Shown here one piece after another: positions 6,796 through 13,669 of a DNA stretch of 14,278 nucleotides. The number at the start of each line of letters is the position of its first letter. The first letter of the stretch is position 1. The notes under the pieces were generated by a model that did not search any database, had not been told where the DNA came from, and worked only from the letters and a program-made list of their open reading frames with translations. The position numbers and the translations under genes are program-made. Source of the DNA: an uncultured Collinsella sp. (lineage in GTDB: Bacteria; Actinomycetota; Coriobacteriia; Coriobacteriales; Coriobacteriaceae); contig CAUEQX010000035.1 of NCBI GenBank assembly GCA_959020035.1, positions 1-14,278 on the forward strand. The letters run 5' to 3'.

Positions 6796-8559
6796 CTAGT
6801 GCTTGCCGCCGTGGCTGTTGAGCCAGATATTGCGACCCAGCATAAGCGCCAGCACCAGCGCGCTCACGTAGCCCATAAAGCCAATGACTGGGATACCAAA
6901 CACAACCGGCTCGATGCGCGCGTAGTACACCACCGACGAACCGATAAACAGACCGGCGATCACAATCGCCATCGACATGCGGTCGATAATTCCACCCAGC
7001 TGTCGCAGCGCCTTATCGCTGCTCATGATCTGCGTGTTTACCTTAAGCTGGCCGCGCGTAAGCATACGCGAAGCCAAGCCCAGATACTCGGCCGCCTCGA
7101 GCGAGCCTTTTGCCGCGCGATAGCTGCTCGCGGCAAGATCGCGGCTCATCTCGCGCATGCGGGCGTAGGTGCTCTTCTCGTTTTTAATGTGCGTCTGGAT
7201 GATCTGGATCATGTTGACGTTGGGCATGTACTCGGTCAACAGGCCCTCGAGCGTCACCATGCCGCGGGCGAACATCGTCACCACGCTCGGCAGCTCAACG
7301 TCATTCTTACGCGCGAGGTTTAACAGCGAGGTCAAAAACTCGCCGATATCCAGGTCCTTCAGGTCAAGGCCCGCAAAGTCAGCCACGATAAAGTCAAGGT
7401 CAGACAAAAACGCTGAATGATCGAGCTCGGCCGAATCGCCACGCGTCACGGCGAAGCGCATGAGCGAATCCTTGAGCTTGGGCACGTCACCTTCGGCCAC
7501 GGCGAAAATCATGTCCTTGACGATACCGCGATCGTGACTCGACATGCGTCCGACCATGCCCAAGTCGATAAAGTAGACGATGCCGTCCTTGAGAATGATG
7601 TTTCCCGCATGCGGGTCGGCATGGAAAAAACCGTCATCGAGCACCTGCGTAGAGTAGTCCTCGACAATCGCGGCACCGATCTTTTCCAAGTCATAGCCCT
7701 CGGCCACCAAGCGTTCGGGATCGGCGATCGAAATGCCGTCGACGTAGTCCATAACCACCACGTGCTCGGTGCACAGGTCCAGATAGGATTTAGGGCACGT
7801 CACGCCATGAACGCTCTTATGGAACTCGTAAAAGTCATTGAGGTTTTTGGCCTCGGCCAAAAAGTTGGTCTCCTCGCGAAACGAGGTCCACAGCTCCTCG
7901 ACCACGCCGTGCAGGTCAACGAATTGATCGGTGTTGACGAACTTGGAAACGATACGCACCACCGAGCGGATGATATCGATGTCCTGCGCCATAACCTGCT
8001 GCGCACCGGGGCGCTGCACCTTGACGGCCACGTCCTCGCCCGTCACCAGACGAGCGCGGTGCACCTGCGCGAGCGATGCGCTACCAAGCGGATTGGGGTC
8101 GATCGCATCGAACATCTCCCCCAGGCGCAAGCCATATTCCTCTTCCAAGCAGCGGAGCACTACCTCGTACGGCACCGGCTCCACGTCGGAGCGCAGACGA
8201 CGCAGCTCGTCGCAAAAGCGTTGCGGCAGAATCTCGGACCGGTTGGCCAGAATCTGCCCCATCTTGACGAACATGGGGCCGAGTTCCTCGAGCAGGCGGC
8301 GCAAACGAACCGGCGTGAGGTTATCCCACACGCGGTACTTTTTGACCAGGCGAACAATCTGCCCGATGCGTTCACGACGACCCGCCGGCGTGAGCTGGTA
8401 TTCCTCGTCCGGCGCCATCGCGTCGGGCTCTTCGGGCACTATATCGACAGCGCGCGGCTTTTTGCGAGCGCCCGAGACGGCGGCATCGACCTCATCGACA
8501 ACCGCCGCCTCGTCACCCAAAGGATCTAGATTGTTGTAATCGGTGGTGGAATCTGCCAT
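6796..8559 (-). CDS. ABC1/AarF/UbiB-family atypical protein kinase-like membrane protein
   Basis: This 587-residue protein carries the full set of ABC1 family motifs: the family-specific KMGQ at 99-102 followed by LANRSEILP, the Ala-rich loop ASLAQVH (161-167), the ATP-contacting lysine in AVKVQ (Lys180), EETNF (229-233), the catalytic-type HADPHAGN (313-320), and the metal-binding IDLG (331-334). Residues from about 530 to 580 form two membrane helices at the C-terminus, typical of UbiB-type proteins. In other bacteria these ATPases support isoprenoid-quinone synthesis or lipid handling; the target here is unknown, and no quinone genes are in the window. The first 60 residues are an acidic, probably disordered extension. 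The start lies 8 nt after the upstream stop codon with no strong ribosome binding site, so coupled translation with the phasin-like gene is likely. Confidence 0.9.
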   Translation of the reverse strand: MADSTTDYNNLDPLGDEAAVVDEVDAAVSGARKKPRAVDIVPEEPDAMAPDEEYQLTPAGRRERIGQIVRLVKKYRVWDNLTPVRLRRLLEELGPMFVKMGQILANRSEILPQRFCDELRRLRSDVEPVPYEVVLRCLEEEYGLRLGEMFDAIDPNPLGSASLAQVHRARLVTGEDVAVKVQRPGAQQVMAQDIDIIRSVVRIVSKFVNTDQFVDLHGVVEELWTSFREETNFLAEAKNLNDFYEFHKSVHGVTCPKSYLDLCTEHVVVMDYVDGISIADPERLVAEGYDLEKIGAAIVEDYSTQVLDDGFFHADPHAGNIILKDGIVYFIDLGMVGRMSSHDRGIVKDMIFAVAEGDVPKLKDSLMRFAVTRGDSAELDHSAFLSDLDFIVADFAGLDLKDLDIGEFLTSLLNLARKNDVELPSVVTMFARGMVTLEGLLTEYMPNVNMIQIIQTHIKNEKSTYARMREMSRDLAASSYRAAKGSLEAAEYLGLASRMLTRGQLKVNTQIMSSDKALRQLGGIIDRMSMAIVIAGLFIGSSVVYYARIEPVVFGIPVIGFMGYVSALVLALMLGRNIWLNSHGGKH

Positions 8560-8567
8560 CTGCGCTG

Positions 8568-8984
8568 CTACTCGGCCTCTTCGGTATCCTTCGCATCGTC
8601 GGGCTCAACGGACTCGACGGGCACCGAGGTCACGTTGTCCTCGACCGAATCGACGATGTCGCGCACATGGGCCAGGAAGGCCGTGCGCTCGGGGGCGGTC
8701 ATGACGCGGACCCGGGCAAGGACGAGCTCGTCAAGCACGCGCTGGGCCGCGGTCTCGCCCTGCATGCCCAAGCGCTCAGTCAGATCGGAGATGGTACCGC
8801 CGGCCTGCTCGAACATGTCGGACACACTGCGGGCGATATCGGGGGTGGCGGTGTCCTTGCGGACCTGCTCGCCCTTGGTGTTAAGGTCGTCGAGGACCTT
8901 CTTGCCGCCTTCGACAGCAACGGCGGCAGCGCCAAAGCCCACGTTAATGGCGCCGTTAACAAGCTGATCGAGTTTCATAACCAT
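8568..8984 (-). CDS. Phasin-like / PHA-granule-associated-type small helical protein
   Basis: This 138-residue protein starts with a small apolar helix (LVNGAINVGFGAAAVAVEGG) and continues with KKVLDDLNTKGEQVRKD, a long amphipathic, probably coiled-coil region and a strongly acidic disordered tail. Composition and layout match phasin-like proteins of the PhaF/poly-hydroxyalkanoate granule-associated type, which coat granules or bind membranes, but the match is loose and no PHA synthase is visible here. ATG 8984 has GGAG 6 nt upstream and was chosen over the upstream TTG at 8996. It is the first gene of a two-gene operon with the ABC1 kinase, suggesting the two proteins act together, perhaps at a membrane or lipid surface. 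Confidence 0.6.
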   Translation of the reverse strand: MVMKLDQLVNGAINVGFGAAAVAVEGGKKVLDDLNTKGEQVRKDTATPDIARSVSDMFEQAGGTISDLTERLGMQGETAAQRVLDELVLARVRVMTAPERTAFLAHVRDIVDSVEDNVTSVPVESVEPDDAKDTEEAE

Positions 8985-9019
8985 GGTTATCTCCAATCAC
9001 AAACAACTGCATTGGCGTT

Positions 9020-9049
9020 CTTGTACCCAAGATTGAGCGAAAGCGACAA
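9020..9049 (-). promoter_or_regulatory. Candidate promoter for the phasin-like/ABC1 operon
   Basis: On the minus strand TTGTCG (9049-9044) and TACAAG (9025-9020) lie 18 nt apart, each matching four of six consensus positions. The start point would be near 9013, giving a leader of about 30 nt. Confidence 0.35.
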
Positions 9050-9083
9050 AGCGTTTTAGCGCTATTCGATCGACGGGAAATCC

Positions 9084-10607
9084 CTACCTCTCGTTGTCGT
9101 TCATCGCGAAAGAGTTCTTCATGGCGCAGCTCGTGGTGTAGAGCACCTTGCCCAGCAGGGCATCGGTCTCCACGCGGACACGCTCGGCAAAGGCCTCGTT
9201 GGCGCGTGCAAGCTCGGCAGGCACCTCGACCTCGGGCAGAGCGGCTACGGCAGCGTCGACGTCATGGATCTGCTTGTGGCCCATGCCACCGACCTTCTCC
9301 TGGTAGTCCTCCACGGCGCGGCCGCACTCATGAAAACGGACGTCGGCCAGCGCGCCGATCAGGCGGTTGGCCCAGTAGAAGTTTTCGGACGTCACGCGAG
9401 ACTGCGTGTCGGCATAGTACTCGGGCATGGTCTCGACATTGGCGTACAGCGGCACGAGCGCGTTAAACGAGTTGGAGCCAAACGCCATCCACTGCACGGC
9501 GCGGTAGGCCGGCTGCGCATAGGGGCGCAGCTGCAACACGGCAAGCTGGCTGTTGCGGTTGATGCCGATGGGGCGATAGGCGCCGCGCGTGGCGGGCGTA
9601 CCCTTGCTGCCGTAGCAGTCGTACTCCGTGCCCTGGTAGTGGCTCGAGAGTACGTACTTAATGTCCTCGATGGTCACCTTGCGCTCGGGCACACGGCTCC
9701 AGGGGATGTCATCGCTCTCGGGCGTGTAGTCGGCGTCGGGACCATCCCACACGTCGCTGGGGTTGAGGCAGCGCTGCATGTACCAGGCGCGCGGCGTGTT
9801 GTAGACATGGTCGCTGTCGCTGTGCGAACCAAAGGCCTCGCGCGGGTTAAAGACCGCAGCCGGACCGTCGCCCTCGACACCCAGCGTCAGGTCCAGATGC
9901 CACTCGGCCATCCAGGAGCGCAGGTCGGCGGAGCACATGTGGTCGGCCTGGTCGCCCTCGGCGTCGTCCAGGTCAAAGCTGTCGATGCCCAGCTGGTTGG
10001 GCATGGTCACATAGGCGTCGTCAGGCACGCGCTTGGCGATCCAGTGGTGACCGCCGATGGTCTCGAGCCACCAGATCTCGTCCACGTCGCTAAAGGCGAT
10101 GCCGTTGTTCTCGTAGGTGCCGTAGCGCTCGAGCAGCTCGCCCAGAATACACACGCCGTCGCGGGCGGACTTGGCGTACGGCAGGACCAGGGTCACCATG
10201 TCCTCCTCGCCCAAGCCACCGGACTGTGCCGGAACGTATCCGTCCTCGCCCTCGTTGCCCTTGGCGGGCACGTAGTCCACGAGCGGGTCGGCGCCGCGAA
10301 CGCGCTCATTGGTGGTGAGCGTCTCGGTTGCGGACATGCCCACATTGAGCTCGTTGAAACCGGCCTCGGCCCAGATGCCGTGGCCCGGGACAACATCGGG
10401 GACGCACGTGTAGCGCATGGGGTTATCGGGCAGTTCAACGGTCAGGTGGCTCAGGACGCTCGTGTAGACGCGCGGCTGCTCGTCGGGATGCACCACGCGC
10501 ATACGCTTGGGCTCAAACACCCCGTTGGACGAGTCCTCGTTACGCGCGACCAGGGTCGACCCGTCGTAGCTCGCGTTCTTACCGACCAGAATCGTTGTGC
10601 ACGGCAT
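9084..10607 (-). CDS. C69-family dipeptidase (PepD type)
   Basis: This 507-residue protein begins MPCTTILVGKNASYDGSTLV and then ARNED, the signature of peptidase family C69 (PepD/dipeptidase A), N-terminal-nucleophile hydrolases that cleave a broad range of dipeptides. The catalytic residue is the early cysteine (Cys3). Supporting family stretches are GHGIWAEAGFNELNVGMSAT, DGVCILGELLERYGTYENNG and VDEIWWLETIGGHHW. There is no signal peptide, so it probably acts in the cytoplasm. Two ATGs are possible: the one at 10613 touches the AAGGAGG site, whereas that at 10607 is 6-7 nt from it, so 10607 was chosen; this places the nucleophile directly behind Met-Pro. It is transcribed alone, downstream of the inverted-repeat element. 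No convincing terminator was seen before 9050. Confidence 0.9.
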   Translation of the reverse strand: MPCTTILVGKNASYDGSTLVARNEDSSNGVFEPKRMRVVHPDEQPRVYTSVLSHLTVELPDNPMRYTCVPDVVPGHGIWAEAGFNELNVGMSATETLTTNERVRGADPLVDYVPAKGNEGEDGYVPAQSGGLGEEDMVTLVLPYAKSARDGVCILGELLERYGTYENNGIAFSDVDEIWWLETIGGHHWIAKRVPDDAYVTMPNQLGIDSFDLDDAEGDQADHMCSADLRSWMAEWHLDLTLGVEGDGPAAVFNPREAFGSHSDSDHVYNTPRAWYMQRCLNPSDVWDGPDADYTPESDDIPWSRVPERKVTIEDIKYVLSSHYQGTEYDCYGSKGTPATRGAYRPIGINRNSQLAVLQLRPYAQPAYRAVQWMAFGSNSFNALVPLYANVETMPEYYADTQSRVTSENFYWANRLIGALADVRFHECGRAVEDYQEKVGGMGHKQIHDVDAAVAALPEVEVPAELARANEAFAERVRVETDALLGKVLYTTSCAMKNSFAMNDNER

Positions 10608-10693
10608 GCGCATCCTCCTTGAGCGAAGAAATCAAACGGCAACAGTGTATCGCTTCGACGCAAAAAGGGCGAAACCACGGCCTCGGCAGCCCC

Positions 10694-10925
10694 CGTGGTC
10701 AAAAAATGCCAAATATGAGTACTGTCACCAATTTAGTGGCAGCAAATTTCCCTGTAACGAGTGCCGAAAATCCCCATTTGCCCAAAAGCAAGACAACGTT
10801 ATTCCCCATAAGTTCAATAAAATAGGCTTCCTAACGATAATGGATACCGTTAGGAAGCCAAAAAGACGTAAGACATATGTGACTATCTTGGCAATAGTAC
10901 TCATATTTGGCATTGTTTGACCACG
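10694..10925. repeat. MITE-like element: 30-bp terminal inverted repeats around a hairpin core
   Basis: The left arm (10694-10723) and the reverse complement of the right arm (10896-10925) match at 29 of 30 bases, sharing ATGCCAAATATGAGTACT. Weaker similarity runs about 15 bp further inward (CCAA-x2-TAGT) and 3 bp outward. The interior is AT-richer than the flanking genes and has no credible gene. No obvious target-site duplication was found. It fills most of the 355-bp gap between folD and the dipeptidase gene. The rest of that gap holds the dipeptidase ribosome binding site (AAGGAGG, near 10614-10620) and little else. A transposase-less mobile repeat or a conserved regulatory repeat are both possible. 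Confidence 0.65.
10825..10859 (-). terminator. Hairpin in the centre of the repeat, possible folD-operon terminator
   Basis: GGCTTCCTAACG (10825-10836) pairs perfectly with CGTTAGGAAGCC (10848-10859) around an 11-nt loop. On the minus strand it is followed by TATTTTATTG, which is T-rich. It lies about 105 nt beyond the folD stop, where no nearer terminator was seen, so the element may supply the terminator. On the plus strand it is followed by As, so it should act mainly in the minus direction. Confidence 0.5.
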
Positions 10926-10962
10926 TGGTATATAGCTAACCCCCTCAAACAGCCTAAAACGC

Positions 10963-11817
10963 CTATTTCGATGCGCGCTCCGCCGCCTCAATCACGTGTT
11001 TGGCGAGAATCGCGGTGGTCACAGCCCCCACGCCGCCCGGCACGGGGGTGATGGCACCAACAACCGGCGCCGCGGCAACAAAATCGACGTCACCCACCAG
11101 CTTGCCAGCGTCCTCATCCCAGTTAATGCCCACATCGATGATCGTCTGGCCCTCGCGAACCGCGTCCACACCAATCGTGTGCGCGCGCCCAACGGCCGCA
11201 ACCACAATATCAGCCGCACGGCACTCGGCGGCAAGGTCGCGCGTATGCGTATGGCACGTCGTCACGGTGGCATTGCGCGCCGTAAGCATGGCGGCAACGG
11301 GACGCCCGATCACCAGCGAGCGCCCGACCACAGCAACCTTAGCTCCATCCAGCTCAACGCCGTAATGATCCAGCAAAGCAAGCACGGCTTCGGCTGTGCA
11401 GGGGGCAAAACCCTCGCCGCGCCCCGAAAGCGTGGTGAGCAGCGAAGCCGGCGTCATGGAGTCAACGTCCTTGGCGGGATCGAGCACTGCGGCGACGGCG
11501 TTCTCGTCAAGGCCGGCGGGCAGCGGGCGGAACATCAGACAGCCATGAACAGCCGAATCGGTATTGATGTCCTCGACGGCCGTCAACAGCTCGTCCTGCG
11601 AAACATCGGCAGGAAGCAAAACGCGGCGAGCCTCAATGCCAACCTTCTCGCAGCGCTTGAGGGCACCGCGCTCGTAGGATAGGTCGTCCTCGCGTTCACC
11701 CACACGCACGATAGCAAGCGTCGGAACAACACCGCGTTCGCGCAGCGCAGCGCAGCGGGCAGCGAGCTCCTCAGTCAAAGCGCGGGCGACGGGAGCACCC
11801 TTCAGTAGCTCAGCCAT
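10963..11817 (-). CDS. folD: FolD-type methylenetetrahydrofolate dehydrogenase, with altered cyclohydrolase residues
   Basis: This 284-residue protein has the family's usual length and shows DPAKDVDSMTP and the nucleotide-binding VVGRSLVIGRPVAAML, then ATVTTCHTHT and the late IIDVGINWD and ITPVPGGVGAVTTA. FolD oxidises 5,10-methylene-THF to methenyl-THF with NAD(P) and usually also hydrolyses that to 10-formyl-THF. Two active-site positions differ from E. coli FolD: in YERGALKRC (48-56) Ala52 sits where Lys54 is expected, and in GCLMFRPLP (92-100) Phe96 sits where Gln98 is expected. Asp119 (E. coli Asp121) and Tyr48 are kept. This suggests a dehydrogenase without cyclohydrolase activity, with FchA next door filling the gap (inference). 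ATG 11817 follows AGAGGGG and lies 2 nt after the fchA stop. An upstream in-frame ATG at 11883 lies inside fchA and was rejected. Confidence 0.88.
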   Translation of the reverse strand: MAELLKGAPVARALTEELAARCAALRERGVVPTLAIVRVGEREDDLSYERGALKRCEKVGIEARRVLLPADVSQDELLTAVEDINTDSAVHGCLMFRPLPAGLDENAVAAVLDPAKDVDSMTPASLLTTLSGRGEGFAPCTAEAVLALLDHYGVELDGAKVAVVGRSLVIGRPVAAMLTARNATVTTCHTHTRDLAAECRAADIVVAAVGRAHTIGVDAVREGQTIIDVGINWDEDAGKLVGDVDFVAAAPVVGAITPVPGGVGAVTTAILAKHVIEAAERASK

Positions 11818-11819
11818 GG

Positions 11820-12452
11820 CTATCCCCTCTTTCTTGCAGCGTCGGAGGCGCGGCGCGCCAGCGCATCGGCGCGCGGCAACCATGTGTCGAGCAACTCATC
11901 ACACGCCGTCTCGAGCTCCTCGGCGCGTGCACGATCCTTCATAGACGTGGTGTTCGCAAAGAGCGTCAAGCTCGCGCCCTGCATGGCGGCGCGGCAGAAT
12001 ACGGCGCCGCACGCCACATCGGACAGCAGCTGACGCGAACCCTTGTCGGCCATGTCCTCGAGCAGCGCCAGTGCGCGCCCGCAGGCATCCATAATGCGAT
12101 ACGGCGGCATAGCGGCCACATGCAGCGCATCCTGAATCGCAGCCGGTCGGGCCGGGTCCTCACGCGGAATACCGTACGCCGCGGACACCTGGCCGTACGC
12201 ACGAACGTCCTCGGCGACCAGACCCACAAGCTCCTGCGCCAACTCGTCTGCCTGGGCAAACGCACGCGTCAGGTCATCCGCACGATCAGCAAGCGCGGGA
12301 TTGGTCGCACCGTAGCGGGCAACCATTCCGCACAGCGAGGCGCCCAGCGCGCCCACAAAGGCGCTCGCGCTGCCACCGCCGGGAACCGGCTCGCGCGCGG
12401 CAAGCGCCTCGGCAAACCCGCGGCAGGTCTTGTCCATCATCTCTTGGCTCAT
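11820..12452 (-). CDS. fchA: Methenyltetrahydrofolate cyclohydrolase / formimido-THF cyclodeaminase family protein
   Basis: This 210-residue protein carries the family hallmark PVPGGGSASAFVGALGASLC (22-41), the later SDVACGAVFCRAAMQG block and the SMKDRARAEEL tail typical of the FTCD_C/FchA family (PF04961). Members either remove ammonia from 5-formimino-THF or, as in purinolytic and acetogenic clostridia, hydrolyse 5,10-methenyl-THF to 10-formyl-THF. No histidine-degradation gene is adjacent, and the next gene is folD with a 2-nt gap, so the cyclohydrolase role is favoured. Two starts exist: ATG 12452 (9 nt from GAAGG) and ATG 12458 (3 nt from it); the first has better spacing, and the other would add only Met-Arg. 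The protein is cytoplasmic and helical, and family members are typically dimers. Confidence 0.85.
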   Translation of the reverse strand: MSQEMMDKTCRGFAEALAAREPVPGGGSASAFVGALGASLCGMVARYGATNPALADRADDLTRAFAQADELAQELVGLVAEDVRAYGQVSAAYGIPREDPARPAAIQDALHVAAMPPYRIMDACGRALALLEDMADKGSRQLLSDVACGAVFCRAAMQGASLTLFANTTSMKDRARAEELETACDELLDTWLPRADALARRASDAARKRG

Positions 12453-12479
12453 ACGCATGCACCTTCAAGTCATATACAT

Positions 12480-12507
12480 CGGTCGGGTGGAAACCGCCGA
12501 CCGACCG
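12480..12507 (-). other. Hairpin in the fchA-folD leader
   Basis: On the minus strand CGGTCGG (12507-12501) pairs with CCGACCG (12486-12480) in the untranslated leader just before the fchA ribosome binding site. It does not resemble the known tetrahydrofolate riboswitch sequence. A role in mRNA stability or translation is possible but unproven. Confidence 0.35.
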
Positions 12508-12529
12508 CATCGATCACATAATGGTGCTA

Positions 12530-12558
12530 AGTCTAGCCCATAAGTACATAAGCGTCAG
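12530..12558 (-). promoter_or_regulatory. Candidate sigma-70-type promoter for fchA-folD
   Basis: On the minus strand CTGACG (12558-12553) and TAGACT (12535-12530) are separated by 17 nt, each matching four of six consensus positions. The start point would be near 12523, giving a leader of about 70 nt containing the hairpin. Confidence 0.45.
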
Positions 12559-12613
12559 CGCACCTGGCCATCGCGGATTTCTATGACGAACGATAGGCGT
12601 CGGCACCGCAAAC

Positions 12614-12632
12614 ATGGGACACATGGCCCACC
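12614..12632 (+). promoter_or_regulatory. 19-bp repeat upstream of lipoprotein 1 (copy 1)
   Basis: ATGGGACACATGGCCCACC occurs here and identically at 13579-13597, upstream of the second lipoprotein gene. The core TGGG-N8-CCCA is a partial dyad, as in many operator sites. This copy is 196 nt before its start codon. The rest of the gene-free stretch 12559-12828 holds the ribosome binding site AAGGAGG (12814-12820) and an AT-rich patch near 12664-12676 that could include a promoter; nothing else was recognised. Confidence 0.5.
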
Positions 12633-12828
12633 TTTCGAGACTTCCGGGCAGCGGCAACTGGGGCATACATATAGGTAAGGAGCCCTATGTTGGGGCAAGC
12701 TCATCACGGCACCGGACGACGAATGGAAGAATAACCGCACAGTAAACAAAGACATCATGCGCATGCGTAACCGCCGCCCCAGCGATCCGCGGCACACGAT
12801 GTCCCTGGCAGACAAGGAGGACGCCACC

Positions 12829-13428
12829 ATGAAGAAAAAGACCCTATCGATCCTTTCCCTTTGCATCGCCCTCTTTGCCGCGCTCGCCCTTGTGGGCTGC
12901 GGCGGGAGCGCATCGGGCGGCGGCAGCGCCCCCAAGAGCGAGAGCAAGGAAAAGGCCCCCGTCGCCAAGAAGACCGACTACATCTGGTTTAAGGTCGAGA
13001 TGCCCGAGGGCGTCGGCGTAAGCGACTCTGCCGGCAAGAATGCCGACAGGGTCCAGCTCACCTTCCCCGAAGACGAGAACGCCTCGGCCGATCGCTTTAT
13101 CCCCGTTTGGAAAAAAGCGCTGACGGCCGAGGAATCCCACGCCGACCAGGCGGAAAAGAAGGGGGATACGTTCCAGTGGAAGGATGGCGGGTCCGTCGAG
13201 TATAACGGCAGGACGTGGCTCGTCGGAACATACGAGGACAACAGCGGCATCTCAACCATGCTTTTTACCGATGTTGAGCCGGGAAGCGTCTACGTCCTCA
13301 TCTCGAACTTCGACCAGCACAAGAAAGAAGCCGAGGCACTCCTCAACTCCATCGAGTTCCCCGATGACATGGAAGAGGCAGTTTCCGAGGCACGCGAAGT
13401 CGAGATTTCGAGCATCGAGATCAAGTAA
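12829..13428 (+). CDS. Putative lipoprotein of unknown function (tandem paralogue 1)
   Basis: This 199-residue protein starts MKKKTLSILSLCIALFAALA and then LVGC, a lipoprotein signal peptide with the lipidated cysteine at position 24. A short Gly/Ser/Lys linker follows and then one compact domain of about 150 residues beginning TDYIWFKVEMPEGVGVSD. Aromatic and acidic residues alternate in strand-like patterns (DGGSVEYNGRTWLVG, LFTDVEPGSVYVLIS) and an acidic helical tail ends in EISSIEIK. I do not recognise the family. It should be exported and held on the outer face of the membrane. ATG 12829 follows AAGGAGG by 8 nt; an in-frame ATG at 12757 would bury the signal peptide and was rejected. The domain is clearly homologous to the next gene over its whole length. 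Confidence 0.8.
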   Translation: MKKKTLSILSLCIALFAALALVGCGGSASGGGSAPKSESKEKAPVAKKTDYIWFKVEMPEGVGVSDSAGKNADRVQLTFPEDENASADRFIPVWKKALTAEESHADQAEKKGDTFQWKDGGSVEYNGRTWLVGTYEDNSGISTMLFTDVEPGSVYVLISNFDQHKKEAEALLNSIEFPDDMEEAVSEAREVEISSIEIK

Positions 13429-13497
13429 CGGGACACCTGCACGCGCCTACGCGCACCCGCGCACATGCGCCCCATTAAAACAACGGGCGCCCAACCC

Positions 13498-13532
13498 GGG
13501 GAGGGCCGACAGCACCAGCCCTCCCCTCTTTT
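13498..13532 (+). terminator. Intrinsic terminator between the two lipoprotein genes
   Basis: GGGGAGGGC (13498-13506) pairs with GCCCTCCCC (13518-13526) around an 11-nt loop, followed by TCTTTT (13527-13532). An outer CGGGCGC (13484-13490) with GCGCCCG (13533-13539) could add a further stem. The two lipoprotein genes are therefore probably separate transcripts. Confidence 0.85.
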
Positions 13533-13578
13533 GCGCCCGAACATATTGCCACTTAACGGCGCAAATCCGGCCCTCAGA

Positions 13579-13597
13579 ATGGGACACATGGCCCACC
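13579..13597 (+). promoter_or_regulatory. 19-bp repeat upstream of lipoprotein 2 (copy 2)
   Basis: This is identical to 12614-12632. This copy lies 72 nt before the start codon and 19 nt before a TACAGT hexamer (13617-13622) that could serve as a -10 box, so the repeat would overlap the -35 region. A regulator site or an unusual -35 element are both possible. The spacing to the gene differs from that of copy 1. Confidence 0.5.
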
Positions 13598-13669
13598 CTA
13601 GCGAGCCGTCCACGCGTACAGTAAAGACAGGTAATCCATGGGCGGTTACAGATCGAGGAGGACACGACC

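Noticed and set aside
9050..9083. Possible terminator after the dipeptidase gene
   Set aside because: Only very short self-complementary stretches (GGGATTTCCC, AGCGCT) occur, without a stable stem plus U-run.
9264..10622. Plus-strand open frame of 452 codons opposite the C69 dipeptidase
   Set aside because: Composition is Val/Gly/His/Ala-rich as expected of an antisense frame in GC-rich DNA; the minus-strand product is unmistakable.
10675..10698. Hairpin CCACGG/CCGTGG beside the left arm of the inverted repeat
   Set aside because: The stem is 6 bp and shares bases with the repeat arm; it is not followed by a U-run in either direction, so it cannot be supported as a terminator.
10725..10991. 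Small minus-strand frame (88 codons) spanning the inverted repeat and the folD 3' end
   Set aside because: It begins out of frame inside folD and is translated mostly from the repeat arms and hairpin; no ribosome binding site or family match was seen.
12480..12507. Possible tetrahydrofolate riboswitch ahead of fchA-folD
   Set aside because: Only one simple hairpin is present; the conserved sequence blocks and multi-stem fold of that riboswitch are absent.
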